From Flavobacterium sp. NRK F7 (lineage in GTDB: Bacteria > Bacteroidota > Bacteroidia > Flavobacteriales > Flavobacteriaceae), in assembly GCF_024054195.1 (NCBI RefSeq), contig NZ_JAMXLB010000001.1, positions 708,493-772,492 of the forward strand: a DNA stretch of 64,000 bases. The letters are read 5' to 3'. Every line of letters begins with the position of its first letter. Within the stretch, counting starts at the first letter, position 1. Both the position numbers and the translations under genes were made by a program. The notes under the pieces are model-generated. The model was not told the origin of the DNA, did no database searches, and saw nothing but the letters and a program-made list of their open reading frames with translations. Shown in pieces: positions 18,118-27,291 of this stretch.

Positions 18118-19170
18118 TTAATTCTTTTTTAGTGCTTCTATTCTTTTTTCTAAATTCTTCTTGGCTAATTTTTGAAGGTCTTCTACTGAGTCACTTTCGT
18201 CCATAATTTCCAAACCTAAAAGTGTTTCAATAACGTCTTCTTGGGTGACTAAACCGCTAAAAGAACCGTATTCATCAAAGACTGCAGCCATGTGGTTTTT
18301 GTTTTGGATTAATTCTTCAAAAAGTTGCGGAACAGGCTGATTTCTTTTGGTTAATATAATAGGTCTTTTGATGGATCCAAGTGTCGCTTCACTATTATTG
18401 TTGATGATAGCATCTAACAAATCCGTTTTTAGAACAAGTCCAATAATATTATCAGAGGAATTATCATAAATTGGAATTCTAGAAAAACGAAGGGTTTTAT
18501 TGTCATTATAAAAGGAAGCAATTGAAGTTGCCGCATTAGCAATTTTTACAACGGTTCTAGGTGTCATGATATCTTTTGCAAAGACAGATTCTAAACTTAG
18601 TAAATTTCTTAAAACTTTAGATTCTGATTCTTTAAAGACTCCTTCTTTTTCGGCTAAATCAGCCATAGCAGTAAAGTCATCCCTACTTAAAATAGAAACA
18701 TGCCCAGAACCACCAATTAATTTGGTAGCCAATTGCAATAACCAAAGGATACCAGTTATCTTTAAAGGAAACATCAAAAAATACAAGGTACTTGTTGTGA
18801 AAGATGCTAAAGGTTTCCAAAATTTGGCTCCAATGGTTTTCGGGATAATTTCAGACAGGATTAAGATTAAAAAAGTCATAATGGATGAAACGATTGCAAC
18901 CGCATTATTTCCATTACCAAATGTTTTCTCTGCTTGAACTCCCACTAAAATAGCGCCAACAGTATGTGCTACTGTATTGAGGGTTAAAATCGTAATTAAA
19001 GGTTTGTCGATATCACTTTTTAACGCTTCTAAACGCAAGGCAAATGATTTCCCTTCTCGTTTGTTTACGGTAATAAATGTGTGAGTAACACTTAACAAAA
19101 CCGCTTCCAAAATGGAACATAAAAAAGAAAAGAAAATAGAAGTGACTGCGTAAATAATTAATAGTGTCAT
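18118..19170 (-). CDS. CNNM/DUF21 and CBS-pair membrane protein (hemolysin-C family name)
   Basis: 350 residues. Four membrane helices in an N-terminal CNNM (DUF21) domain, with the TLNTVAHTVGAILVG and SEIIPKTIGAKFWKP blocks, are followed by two CBS motifs (about 205-265 MTPRTVVKIA; 270-330 MAAVFDEYGSFSGLVTQEDV). Family members are linked to Mg2+ or other divalent-cation efflux; the old name hemolysin is not supported by function. The CorC/HlyC C-terminal domain is absent, as in short family members. It follows hemB by 81 nt on the same strand and ends at a clear terminator. Confidence 0.88.
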   Translation of the reverse strand: MTLLIIYAVTSIFFSFLCSILEAVLLSVTHTFITVNKREGKSFALRLEALKSDIDKPLITILTLNTVAHTVGAILVGVQAEKTFGNGNNAVAIVSSIMTFLILILSEIIPKTIGAKFWKPLASFTTSTLYFLMFPLKITGILWLLQLATKLIGGSGHVSILSRDDFTAMADLAEKEGVFKESESKVLRNLLSLESVFAKDIMTPRTVVKIANAATSIASFYNDNKTLRFSRIPIYDNSSDNIIGLVLKTDLLDAIINNNSEATLGSIKRPIILTKRNQPVPQLFEELIQNKNHMAAVFDEYGSFSGLVTQEDVIETLLGLEIMDESDSVEDLQKLAKKNLEKRIEALKKN

Positions 19171-19251
19171 TAATTTAAATTTTAAAATTCTAAAGTAAGC
19201 AATAAAAAAGACAAAGCAAACTAAATAATGAATTCCTCTTGAAAATAAACG

Positions 19252-20241
19252 TTATTTTAAAAGCTTTACGATATCTTTTGCAAAATAACTCGCAATGATA
19301 TCTGCTCCTGCTCTTTTCATCGCTGTGGTTTGCTCCATCATAATGGCATCATGGTCTAGCCAACCTTTTTCCGCGGCTGCTTTTATCATGGAATATTCAC
19401 CCGAAACTTGATATACTGCTACAGGTACTTCCGACATGTTTTTAATTTCTCTAACAATATCCAAGTAAGCAATACCAGGTTTTACCATTACAATATCGGC
19501 TCCTTCTTCAATATCCATTCTTGTTTCTTTGATTGCTTCTGTTCTATTATGAAAATCCATTTGATAGGTTTTCTTATCTTTTGGAATATCCATCAAATCC
19601 ACTGGAGCAGAATCCAAAGCATCTCTAAAAGGGCCATAATGTGCAGAAGCATATTTTGCACTATAACTCATAATTCCAGTATTGATAAAGTTTTCTTCTT
19701 CTAATAATTCTCTAATATCCAAAATGCGTCCGTCCATCATATCGCTAGGAGCTACAAAATCGGCACCAGCTTGTGCGTGAGATAAAGCCATTTCAGCTAA
19801 AAAATTAGAAGTACTATCATTTGCAATTTGGCCGTTTTCAATGATCCCATCGTGTCCATAAATAGAATAAGGGTCTAAAGCTACATCGGTCATCACAATC
19901 ATTTCTGGAACTGCATTTTTGATGGTTTTAATAGCACGTTGCATTAAGCCATTTGGGTTTAAGGCTTCAACACCTTTATTGTCTTTTAAATTTTCAGGAA
20001 CTTTTACGAAAAGTAAAACTGATTTTAGACCCATAGCCGCTAGTTCTTTAACCTCTTTTTCAAGTAAGTCTAAGCTATACCTGAAATAATTAGGCATGGA
20101 CGGAATTTCATCTTTTATGCCTTTTCCATCTACGACAAAAAGAGGTACTAAAAAATCATTGGGTGTAAGTATCGTTTCACGAACCAATGCTCGTAGATTT
20201 TCGCTGGTTCTTAATCTTCTGTTTCTTCGTAATGGGAACAT
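19252..20241 (-). CDS. hemB: Delta-aminolevulinic acid dehydratase (porphobilinogen synthase)
   Basis: 329 residues. It condenses two 5-aminolevulinate into porphobilinogen. Active-site lysines lie in MSYSAKYASAHYGPFRDA and DIVMVKPGIAYLDI. The metal site reads DVALDPYSIYGHDGI, lacking the cysteines of zinc enzymes, so this is probably a Mg2+-dependent form. It is encoded apart from the main heme series, some 5 kb away on the same strand, with its own promoter box. Confidence 0.97.
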   Translation of the reverse strand: MFPLRRNRRLRTSENLRALVRETILTPNDFLVPLFVVDGKGIKDEIPSMPNYFRYSLDLLEKEVKELAAMGLKSVLLFVKVPENLKDNKGVEALNPNGLMQRAIKTIKNAVPEMIVMTDVALDPYSIYGHDGIIENGQIANDSTSNFLAEMALSHAQAGADFVAPSDMMDGRILDIRELLEEENFINTGIMSYSAKYASAHYGPFRDALDSAPVDLMDIPKDKKTYQMDFHNRTEAIKETRMDIEEGADIVMVKPGIAYLDIVREIKNMSEVPVAVYQVSGEYSMIKAAAEKGWLDHDAIMMEQTTAMKRAGADIIASYFAKDIVKLLK

Positions 20242-20297
20242 ATAATATTGTTTTTTAGAAGGATTATGATCGTATATCTATGTAAAAATTTCGTTCA

Positions 20298-20305
20298 CAA
20301 AGTTA
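20298..20305 (-). promoter_or_regulatory. Candidate -7 box for hemB
   Basis: TAACTTTG on the minus strand, exact TAnnTTTG, ending 56 nt before the hemB ATG. No TTG at 17-23 nt. Confidence 0.5.
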
Positions 20306-20380
20306 ATGAAATTACTCTAAAATAAAGGTTTTAACAAGGTTTAATACGGATGAAAATTTAAAAATTTAAATTATTAATAG

Positions 20381-20388
20381 TAAGTTTG
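20381..20388 (+). promoter_or_regulatory. Candidate -7 box directly before the 20393 start
   Basis: TAAGTTTG, exact TAnnTTTG, then CAAA and the ATG at 20393. With a start site about four to seven bases past the box the message would have no leader, or would begin translation at the second ATG (20402). Confidence 0.5.
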
Positions 20389-20392
20389 CAAA

Positions 20393-21028
20393 ATGAAAAA
20401 AATGATACTTTTAAGTTGGTGTTTCCTTTTAACCAGTTGCTTTGAAATAACAGAAAGAATAAAGCACAATAGTAATGAAAGTGGCGAATATAGCTTAAAG
20501 GTAGATTTTTCAAAATCTTGGATTCGAACGCGATCTGCTATTTGGTTAGAAGAAGTAGATGGAGTAAGTATTCCAAGTGAAGAAGATATAAAAAACAAAT
20601 TGGCAGATTTTCAAACAAAGGCTTCTAAAATTGAAGGTATTACCAATGTTGCTACTACTTATAATTTCAAATCGTATATTTTTACAATTACCTTTCAGTA
20701 TAAGAATTTAGCTACTTTAAATGCTGTTTTAAACAGTATGAATACCGAGGACCCCATTACACATTTTAGCATTTCTAAAGAAAACCTTTTTCAGCGTTAT
20801 GCTTCGTATCCTATTCCAAAAAATTTGGTAAATAAAGAAGATAAAAAAGAAGATTTGGAAGACGCTCATATTACTACAATTTATACATTCGATAAAGAAA
20901 TTTCTAAAATTTCAAATCCAAGCAGTAAAATTTCAAAGAACAAACAAACTGTCTTTTTAAAGCATAATATTTATAATGTTTTAAAAAACAACACTTTAAT
21001 GAATAATACAATTTATTTTAATCCATAA
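20393..21028 (+). CDS. Lipoprotein of unknown function
   Basis: 211 residues with a lipoprotein signal MKKMILLSWCFLLTSC (Cys 16). The rest is soluble with a beta-rich middle (YNFKSYIFTITFQYKN) and a lysine-rich tail; I recognise no domain. It is 2 nt upstream of the large exported protein at 21031, so the two form an operon and may work together at the envelope. The promoter box sits only 4 nt before the first ATG; a second in-frame ATG follows at 20402. Confidence 0.75.
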   Translation: MKKMILLSWCFLLTSCFEITERIKHNSNESGEYSLKVDFSKSWIRTRSAIWLEEVDGVSIPSEEDIKNKLADFQTKASKIEGITNVATTYNFKSYIFTITFQYKNLATLNAVLNSMNTEDPITHFSISKENLFQRYASYPIPKNLVNKEDKKEDLEDAHITTIYTFDKEISKISNPSSKISKNKQTVFLKHNIYNVLKNNTLMNNTIYFNP

Positions 21029-21030
21029 TT

Positions 21031-22890
21031 ATGAAAAAACAGTTGCATGTTTTATTACTATTAGCCAGTACTATTGTTTTTGGTCAATCTACTCCTGATG
21101 AGTTAGATTATTTTATTCAATTTAATGGAAATCAGTTTTCTAAAAAAGTAGCCTTAGATGAAATATTAAATCATGATGCTTTAAAAAAGATTTCCAATTC
21201 CAATTCCGATTTTAATATTAAAGAATATTTGTCTTTTGTTAATTTGGATAAAAATAGCTTTATTCATGGAAATTATACTTCTCACAGTCGTCCTTTTTAT
21301 CAAATTACAATTCCCATTACAAATAGTCAAGGTCTTAAAGATTTTATTATAAAACAAACTAGCAGTAAAGTTCAGGATTCAATAGGTTCAGCTCTAGTTG
21401 AACACGAAAACTATACGGTTTATACGAATCCGAAGGAGTCTGTATCTATGGCATGGAATAAGGAGTATTTGATTTTTATTGAGTTTCTAAAACCTAGGTT
21501 AACCCATGACAATTATTCGAACTTATATGATATTCCCTATCCAGATTATGAAGAGCCAGTTGTAGTTGAAGAAACAGAAGAAATTGTAGATGAAGCTGTA
21601 GAAGAAGTTGACACAGAAGTTGTAGTAGAAGAAGAAACACCTGAAGAATGGAAGGAAGAAGGAGAAGATCCTGTTGTTTTCATAGAAAATTATGATTATG
21701 AAAAAGAAAATGAAGCCTATTTAAAACAACTAGAAGAAGAAAGACTGGAGCGCATTGCCTTACAGCAACAACAGATTGCTTTCTTATTTGAAAATGGGTT
21801 TAAGGTACCAACATCTGATAAAATTACAACTAAAGCAGATATTTCGGCTTGGGTAAATTATCAATCTGTTTTTAATTCTATAAAAGATTTTTCAGGCATT
21901 ATACAATCAATAGCAAAAGGGTCTAGAGATTTTAGTACAGATGATATCGATAGTTTTATTAAAGGAGTTAATTTTAATATGTATTTTGATAATGACCAAG
22001 CAAGAATGGAACAGATAGTAGAATATTCTAGTCCGTTAGCTTCTCTAATGAAAAAAGTAGTCAATAGAAAAGTAAACAAGAATATTTTTAAGTATTTTCC
22101 AAATGAATCGCCTTTAGCTTATATGAGCTATCACATTAATTCGGAAGAAATGTTAAATGGCTTTCCAGCGATTACGGCACAAATGTATCCAGAGAATAAA
22201 TTCCTACAAAAAGAAGATGTAGAATTACTAACTGATTTTATTGAAACACTATTAGATGAAAAAGCAATTGCTTCTTTAATGGATGGTGATTTTACATTTT
22301 TCTTACATGATATTTCACAAACAGAATATACATACACTTCGTATGAATATGATGAAAATTATGAAGAGATAGCAATTGAAAAGACTGATACAAAAAACAC
22401 TCCCATTTTTACAGTTGTATTGACTTCCACACATAAAACGATGGGTCAAAAATTATTGAATTTAGCTGAAAGAAAAGGGGGTCTTATAAAAGAAAACAAC
22501 TATTATAAAGTTAGAGGTGTAGAAAATGAATTAGGAGATTTAAGAATTCTAAAAGAGGGAGATGTTATGGTAATAACCAATGGATATAACCACATCAATC
22601 GCCCTAATACTTCATTTAGTACGCAATTCAAACAACAAATGAAACATAATTTTGCCTTTGGTAACTTAAACATGAAAGATTTGATGGCACAATTAGCAGC
22701 CAAAGAACATTCTAATAAAGATAAGGATAAGATGCACAAAGTAAGTCAGCAATTTGAAGCGATAGATTTTAAATCGTCTAAAAAGATGGAAAATAACAAA
22801 CTGCAAATTGAGATGAGTTTGCGTTCTTCAGTTGCGGATAAAAACATTATTTTGCAAACCTTAGATTTAATTTCTATTTTAAATAATTAA
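21031..22890 (+). CDS. Exported protein with acidic spacer (perhaps DUF4836-like)
   Basis: 619 residues with an 18-residue signal peptide ending FGQ. The N-terminal part (about 25-165) and the C-terminal part (about 245-619) are ordinary mixed sequence and are joined by an acidic segment (about 172-245) rich in E, V and D, then a charged helix (EEERLERIALQQQQ). The pattern ADISAWVNYQSVF and the repeated short hydrophobic strands recall Bacteroidota DUF4836 proteins, but I am not certain. No catalytic motif is visible. It forms a two-gene operon with the lipoprotein before it and ends at a bidirectional terminator. Confidence 0.7.
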   Translation: MKKQLHVLLLLASTIVFGQSTPDELDYFIQFNGNQFSKKVALDEILNHDALKKISNSNSDFNIKEYLSFVNLDKNSFIHGNYTSHSRPFYQITIPITNSQGLKDFIIKQTSSKVQDSIGSALVEHENYTVYTNPKESVSMAWNKEYLIFIEFLKPRLTHDNYSNLYDIPYPDYEEPVVVEETEEIVDEAVEEVDTEVVVEEETPEEWKEEGEDPVVFIENYDYEKENEAYLKQLEEERLERIALQQQQIAFLFENGFKVPTSDKITTKADISAWVNYQSVFNSIKDFSGIIQSIAKGSRDFSTDDIDSFIKGVNFNMYFDNDQARMEQIVEYSSPLASLMKKVVNRKVNKNIFKYFPNESPLAYMSYHINSEEMLNGFPAITAQMYPENKFLQKEDVELLTDFIETLLDEKAIASLMDGDFTFFLHDISQTEYTYTSYEYDENYEEIAIEKTDTKNTPIFTVVLTSTHKTMGQKLLNLAERKGGLIKENNYYKVRGVENELGDLRILKEGDVMVITNGYNHINRPNTSFSTQFKQQMKHNFAFGNLNMKDLMAQLAAKEHSNKDKDKMHKVSQQFEAIDFKSSKKMENNKLQIEMSLRSSVADKNIILQTLDLISILNN

Positions 22891-22911
22891 AAAAAGAAGG
22901 TAGTAAAGTCA

Positions 22912-22945
22912 AAAGCCGTATTTGTTAGATATCAAATGCGGCTTT
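22912..22945. terminator. Bidirectional terminator between convergent genes
   Basis: AAAGCCGTATTTG (22912-22924) pairs with CAAATGCGGCTTT (22933-22945) with one G-U pair and an 8-nt loop, followed by GTTTTTT. It ends both the 21031 gene and the long heme-region series. Confidence 0.82.
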
Positions 22946-22950
22946 GTTTT

Positions 22951-23979
22951 TTAGAATATTTTCTTTTCAAGTAATTCAAATACTTTTTTTATTTTCTTAT
23001 TTTCTTTAAAACGATAGCCTACAAAAAAATCGATATACAATTTGGAATTAATTAATTCAGCAGTTTTGGAGTTGTCGTATTGATAATCTCTAAAATTTAC
23101 TTTAAACCCACCGAATAAATTCTTGTTATTATATCCTAATGCTAAATTTAAATCCAAATTAAAATTCATATTAAGTGATTTTATGATAGTTTGTTCATCA
23201 GTTGCTTTTTCGTAATAATAACTCCTTGAATTATTTAACCCAAATCCTGGATGCGCTCCTAATGTGGCAAACCATTTTCTACTTAATATGAAATTATGCA
23301 TGTAACCGTATTGAAACAAAGCATCAAACGAATACACTTTTAATAATGATTTCTCGTTTTCATCTACTCTTTTCGATTTTAACTTATTGAAATAATAACC
23401 AATGGATGGGATAAAACTTCCTGCATTTCTAACTTGTCTTTCGGTCATGTTTTCAAAGGCACGATAGGAAAAATTATTATTCATAATATAAAACGTTTTT
23501 CCACCAATAGTTCGAATTTCTAGTTGAGGATAAACATCTAAGGGTGTAGATTGTAATGGACTTTCTACATAAAACCCTCGCGTGTTTTTAAAATCAACTT
23601 CTTGTCGCAATCGATCGGTATAAAAAAATTTAAAACTTAAATCCAAGGTTTTTGTTTCACCATAAACAGATTCATCTTTCGCATAAAAATTAGGCGAATA
23701 AGAAATGAAAAGGCCTAGGAATTTATAATCAAATGAAAAGCGCAGTTTTGTTTTTTGGTTGGGAACAAATTTACTTTCATCTCCCAATGCCCGATTCAAA
23801 TTAGGAATGGAATAATTGTCTACATCACTATTCAAATCTATTTTGAAGATCATTTTATCAAAGTAATTTATGCGATACTCTGGATAGTATTTATGATTTT
23901 TTGCGTGTAAAACTGCCCCTTCATCTTGAGCATAAAGACGAAAACAAAGTAATAATATGAAACTAAAATAGAATTTCAA
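22951..23979 (-). CDS. DUF4421-type outer-membrane protein
   Basis: 342 residues with a short signal peptide ending YAQ. The mature N-terminus (YFDKMIFKIDLNSDVDNYSI) and the repeating alternation of aromatic and polar residues ending in FVGYRFKEN fit the Bacteroidota DUF4421 family, probably a beta-barrel in the outer membrane. It is the last gene of the minus-strand heme series, 10 nt after hemF. A link to heme is only by position. Confidence 0.72.
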   Translation of the reverse strand: MKFYFSFILLLCFRLYAQDEGAVLHAKNHKYYPEYRINYFDKMIFKIDLNSDVDNYSIPNLNRALGDESKFVPNQKTKLRFSFDYKFLGLFISYSPNFYAKDESVYGETKTLDLSFKFFYTDRLRQEVDFKNTRGFYVESPLQSTPLDVYPQLEIRTIGGKTFYIMNNNFSYRAFENMTERQVRNAGSFIPSIGYYFNKLKSKRVDENEKSLLKVYSFDALFQYGYMHNFILSRKWFATLGAHPGFGLNNSRSYYYEKATDEQTIIKSLNMNFNLDLNLALGYNNKNLFGGFKVNFRDYQYDNSKTAELINSKLYIDFFVGYRFKENKKIKKVFELLEKKIF

Positions 23980-23989
23980 TTGCTTCTTT

Positions 23990-24892
23990 TTATATCCAAT
24001 CCTTCGGTTTTTCTAGTACTTCAATTAGTTTTTCTTCATCACTTCCTTTTTCTGGATGGTGATTATATACCCATTGCACATGAGGTGGTAAACTCATTAA
24101 AATACTCTCAATTCTACCATTTGTTTTTAAACCAAACAAGGTGCCTTTGTCATGTACTAAATTAAACTCAACATAACGCCCACGACGAATTTCTTGCCAG
24201 GTTCTTTGTTCGTGAGTATAACTTAGATTTTTTCGTTTTTCAACAATAGGTAAATAAGCGCTTAAGAAACTATTTCCAACTTCAGTTACAAACGCATACC
24301 AATTTTCCATTGAAAAGGTCTCCGTTTCTTTGCAATAATCAAAAAATAACCCACCAATTCCTCTAGCTTCATTACGATGCGCATTCCAAAAATACGCATC
24401 ACATTGTTTTTTAAATTTTGGATAGAAAGTTGGATCATGTTTGTCACAAGCGGTTTTACAAGTTTGATGAAAATGAACAGCATCTTCTTCAAAAAGGTAA
24501 TAAGGGGTTAAGTCTTGACCGCCACCAAACCAACTGTTGATAATAGTTCCATGCTCATCATACATTTCAAAATACCTCCAATTTGCATGAACAGTTGGAA
24601 CCAGTGGGTTTTTAGGATGAATGACTAAACTTAATCCACAAGCAAAAAAATCAGCTTCACCTACATTGAACAATTTCTGCATTGAATCGGGTAATTTTCC
24701 ATGAACAGCAGAAATATTCACACCTCCTTTTTCAAATACAGTACCATTTTCAATAACGCGTGTTCTTCCACCACCCCCTTCAGGTCTTGTCCATAAATCT
24801 TCTTTAAAAAAAGCGTTCCCATCAATTTGTTCTAAGCCTTTGCAAATTTGATCTTGTAGTTGTTGTATGTAAGCGTAAAATTTATTTTTCAT
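23990..24892 (-). CDS. hemF: Oxygen-dependent coproporphyrinogen III oxidase
   Basis: 300 residues, full length. It decarboxylates two propionates of coproporphyrinogen III with O2 to give protoporphyrinogen IX. Key blocks are GGGGRTRVIENG, NPLVPTVHANWRYFE, WFGGGQDLTPYYLFEED and RGRYVEFNLVHDKGT. The use of HemF, not radical-SAM HemN, agrees with aerobic life, though an additional HemN elsewhere cannot be excluded. It follows the DUF3575-like gene by 41 nt and precedes the DUF4421 gene by 10 nt. Confidence 0.97.
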   Translation of the reverse strand: MKNKFYAYIQQLQDQICKGLEQIDGNAFFKEDLWTRPEGGGGRTRVIENGTVFEKGGVNISAVHGKLPDSMQKLFNVGEADFFACGLSLVIHPKNPLVPTVHANWRYFEMYDEHGTIINSWFGGGQDLTPYYLFEEDAVHFHQTCKTACDKHDPTFYPKFKKQCDAYFWNAHRNEARGIGGLFFDYCKETETFSMENWYAFVTEVGNSFLSAYLPIVEKRKNLSYTHEQRTWQEIRRGRYVEFNLVHDKGTLFGLKTNGRIESILMSLPPHVQWVYNHHPEKGSDEEKLIEVLEKPKDWI

Positions 24893-24933
24893 TGTTCATT
24901 AATTTATTCATAAGCAGCTAATTATTTGGTATA

Positions 24934-25506
24934 TTAAAATTGATAAACCAACATTAATCCTCCTTTATAAAGAATCCATTCTCCACTTTTATTGAATTTT
25001 TTAGCGTCATCATAACGCGTTTGATTACTAATTCTATATCCTTTATAATAAGCTTGACTTGAGCCACCTCCTAAAAACAACTCTAAATTCCATTTTTTGT
25101 AAAATTCAAAAGTGTAACCGACAGTCATTCCGTACATTATATTATAGCCTTTTTGATAAAAATCGGTAGACCAATAATTATATTTTTGCATGGTATAACT
25201 ACTTCCCCCAACATGTGTACCCAGAAAGAATCCTTTATTGAAAGATTGCGTATAATATCTAAATTCAGGAAAAAACATGATAAATTTTTGAGGAGCATGG
25301 TTAAAAGATTCCCAAAAAGAAGCAGTTGCATCCACTTGAAAGGAAGTCTTACTTCCTATCTTAATTTCGTAACTAAAATTAGGAATACCTAGTAATGCAG
25401 AAGCAATATTTCCTTTAATCTTGTTCTGACTATTTAAGGTTAAAATTGTAAATAGTAAGAAAAAAAAGAGTATGAAAATCTTTTTTATTTTGACTTTTAG
25501 ATCCAT
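24934..25506 (-). CDS. DUF3575-like outer-membrane protein
   Basis: 190 residues. A basic n-region (DLKVKIKK) and a long hydrophobic stretch make a signal peptide ending at NSQ. The mature part is beta-rich with EFRYYTQSFNKGFFLGTHVGG, which fits the DUF3575 family of small barrels, and ends in LMLVYQF with the terminal Phe of outer-membrane proteins. It lies between hemE and hemF. The start ATG (25506) is within the loop of a 12-bp hairpin whose 3' arm and U-tract encode the signal peptide's FILFFFLL. Confidence 0.72.
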   Translation of the reverse strand: MDLKVKIKKIFILFFFLLFTILTLNSQNKIKGNIASALLGIPNFSYEIKIGSKTSFQVDATASFWESFNHAPQKFIMFFPEFRYYTQSFNKGFFLGTHVGGSSYTMQKYNYWSTDFYQKGYNIMYGMTVGYTFEFYKKWNLELFLGGGSSQAYYKGYRISNQTRYDDAKKFNKSGEWILYKGGLMLVYQF

Positions 25507-25522
25507 GAGCCATACTCTTTTT
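25463..25522 (-). terminator. Hairpin after hemE enclosing the next start codon
   Basis: On the minus strand AAAAAGAGTATG (25522-25511) and CATACTCTTTTT (25474-25463) pair perfectly over 12 bp with a 36-nt loop; two more T follow directly. The stem begins 14 nt after the hemE stop. The ATG at 25506-25504 is in the loop, and the 3' arm lies in the signal-peptide codons. Likely an intrinsic terminator or attenuator; not tested. Confidence 0.6.
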
Positions 25523-25536
25523 AATTCGTAAATGAT

Positions 25537-26562
25537 TTATTTTTTATATTCTTTCACAGCATCCACAAAGGCTTTCGCATGATCCACCGGAATATTTGGC
25601 AAAATGCCATGGCCTAAGTTTACTACATAATTGTCTTTTCCAAATTCATCTATCATTTCATGCACCATTTTCTTAATCACAGGAATTGGAGATAATAATC
25701 GAGAAGGGTCAAAATTACCTTGTAACGTTTTCTTTCCACCAGTTAAATATCTTGCATTTCTTGGAGAACACGTCCAATCTACTCCAATAGCAGCTGCTTT
25801 GGATTTTGACATATCGTTTAAAGCAAACCAACATCCTTTACCAAATACAATCACTTTAGTTTCATCGGATAAAGCCTCTACAATTTGATTAATATATTGC
25901 CATGAGAATTCAGTGTAATCTGCTGGTGAAAGCATCCCGCCCCAAGAATCAAAAACTTGAACTGCATTTACACCATGCTTTACTTTTTCTTTTAAATAGA
26001 GAATTGTAGTATCTGTAATTTTTTGTAGTAATTGATGTGCCGCAACAGGGTTTGAAAAACAAAAACCTTTGGCTTTATCAAAACTTTTGGAACCTTTTCC
26101 TTCTACTGCATAACAGAAAATAGTCCAAGGAGAACCTGCAAAACCGATTAACGGAACTTCATTGTCTAACTTTTCGCGAGTCATGTCTATGGCATCCATA
26201 ACATAACCCAACGTTTCATTAATATCTGGGATAAAAACATGATCTACATCACTCGCTCTACGAATTGGATTTGGTAAAACAGGACCAATATTATCTTGTA
26301 ATTCTACTTGTATTCCCATTGCCTGTGGCACCACTAAAATATCTGAAAATAAAATAGCAGCATCCGGTTTTATAATTCGAATTGGTTGCACCGTAATCTC
26401 TGATGCTAATTCAGGAGTTTTACAACGGGTAAAGAAGTCATATTTTTCTTTGATAGCCATAAACTCTGGTAAATACCTACCTGCTTGACGCATCATCCAA
26501 ACAGGTGGACGCTCCACAGTTTCATTATTTAAAGCTTTTAAAAACAAATCGTTTTTTATCAT
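25537..26562 (-). CDS. hemE: Uroporphyrinogen decarboxylase
   Basis: 341 residues. It removes four carboxylates from uroporphyrinogen III. The N-terminal signature [17 protein letters not shown] and the GFAGSPWTI and VFDSWGG blocks are diagnostic, with [14 protein letters not shown] near the C-terminus. It follows hemD by 57 nt. The gap has no exact promoter box, so transcription from hemA onward is the simplest view. Confidence 0.97.
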   Translation of the reverse strand: MIKNDLFLKALNNETVERPPVWMMRQAGRYLPEFMAIKEKYDFFTRCKTPELASEITVQPIRIIKPDAAILFSDILVVPQAMGIQVELQDNIGPVLPNPIRRASDVDHVFIPDINETLGYVMDAIDMTREKLDNEVPLIGFAGSPWTIFCYAVEGKGSKSFDKAKGFCFSNPVAAHQLLQKITDTTILYLKEKVKHGVNAVQVFDSWGGMLSPADYTEFSWQYINQIVEALSDETKVIVFGKGCWFALNDMSKSKAAAIGVDWTCSPRNARYLTGGKKTLQGNFDPSRLLSPIPVIKKMVHEMIDEFGKDNYVVNLGHGILPNIPVDHAKAFVDAVKEYKK

Positions 26563-26619
26563 TATTTTTTATTTTTTTAAAGAATTTGGTCTATTTTGGT
26601 TCTAAAGAATCTATTTAAG

Positions 26620-27291
26620 TTAGGAATTATAATACTGTATTACCTCTTCGATTACACTTTCGACGGTAGGCTCATTAGCAATAATAATTTTATCCGTATC
26701 AATATAAGTACTGTTTTTTTCTAAGCTTTGAGCGGTAGTATTTCCAATACAAAAACAAATTTGATTCTGAATGGTGTTTTTTTCCAAAAAACTTTCTACT
26801 GCAGAAGGACTAAAAAACAATATGGCTGCTGTTTCTAAAACAATTCGTTTGGGTTGTAAAATTGTTTTATAGGTGGTAATTTCTTCTAATCGAATTTTGT
26901 TATCTAAAAGCTTTTTTGGTAAAATCTCTTTACGTAAACTTCCAGAGAAAAAAGTAAATGTTTTTTGAAAGTACTTTTCACAAATGGTTTCGGCTAGAGT
27001 ATTGGCATCTTTTTCATGACTTACTACACGAAATCCGTTTGTTTCCAATAGTTTTTTTGTTTTTTCACCTACACAAAAACAATCTTTATCTTTTAAATTA
27101 CCAATATTTTTATTTTTTAAAACGCTCTTAACAGCATTTTTACTCGTAAAAATAAGGCATTCATTTATTGTATTTGCTACAAATTTTAGCCATTTGATTT
27201 TGATAAAGTTGACATGAATGAGTGCAAATTTTTTTTTATCAAATAAAGCAAGTTGTTTTTTGTTAAGTTCTTTTGTACTTAAAATAACCAT
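26620..27291 (-). CDS. hemD: Uroporphyrinogen-III synthase
   Basis: 223 residues. It closes and inverts the D ring of hydroxymethylbilane. The family is divergent; here the landmarks are LIFTSKNAVKSVL, CVGEKTKKLLETNGF, the mid-hinge YKTILQPKR, and FFSPSAVESFLEKN with CIGNTTAQSL in the second half, a typical two-domain HemD layout. Its ATG follows the trkA stop directly (TAAATG), so it is translated in the same message as the potassium genes and hemC/hemA. Confidence 0.92.
   Translation of the reverse strand: MVILSTKELNKKQLALFDKKKFALIHVNFIKIKWLKFVANTINECLIFTSKNAVKSVLKNKNIGNLKDKDCFCVGEKTKKLLETNGFRVVSHEKDANTLAETICEKYFQKTFTFFSGSLRKEILPKKLLDNKIRLEEITTYKTILQPKRIVLETAAILFFSPSAVESFLEKNTIQNQICFCIGNTTAQSLEKNSTYIDTDKIIIANEPTVESVIEEVIQYYNS

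Noticed and set aside
18566..18937. 123-codon plus-strand frame inside the CNNM gene
   Set aside because: Antisense shadow with no domain, and the minus-strand gene is clear.
18118..19170. Hemolysin label for the CNNM-CBS protein
   Set aside because: The family name is historical; the domains point to cation transport.
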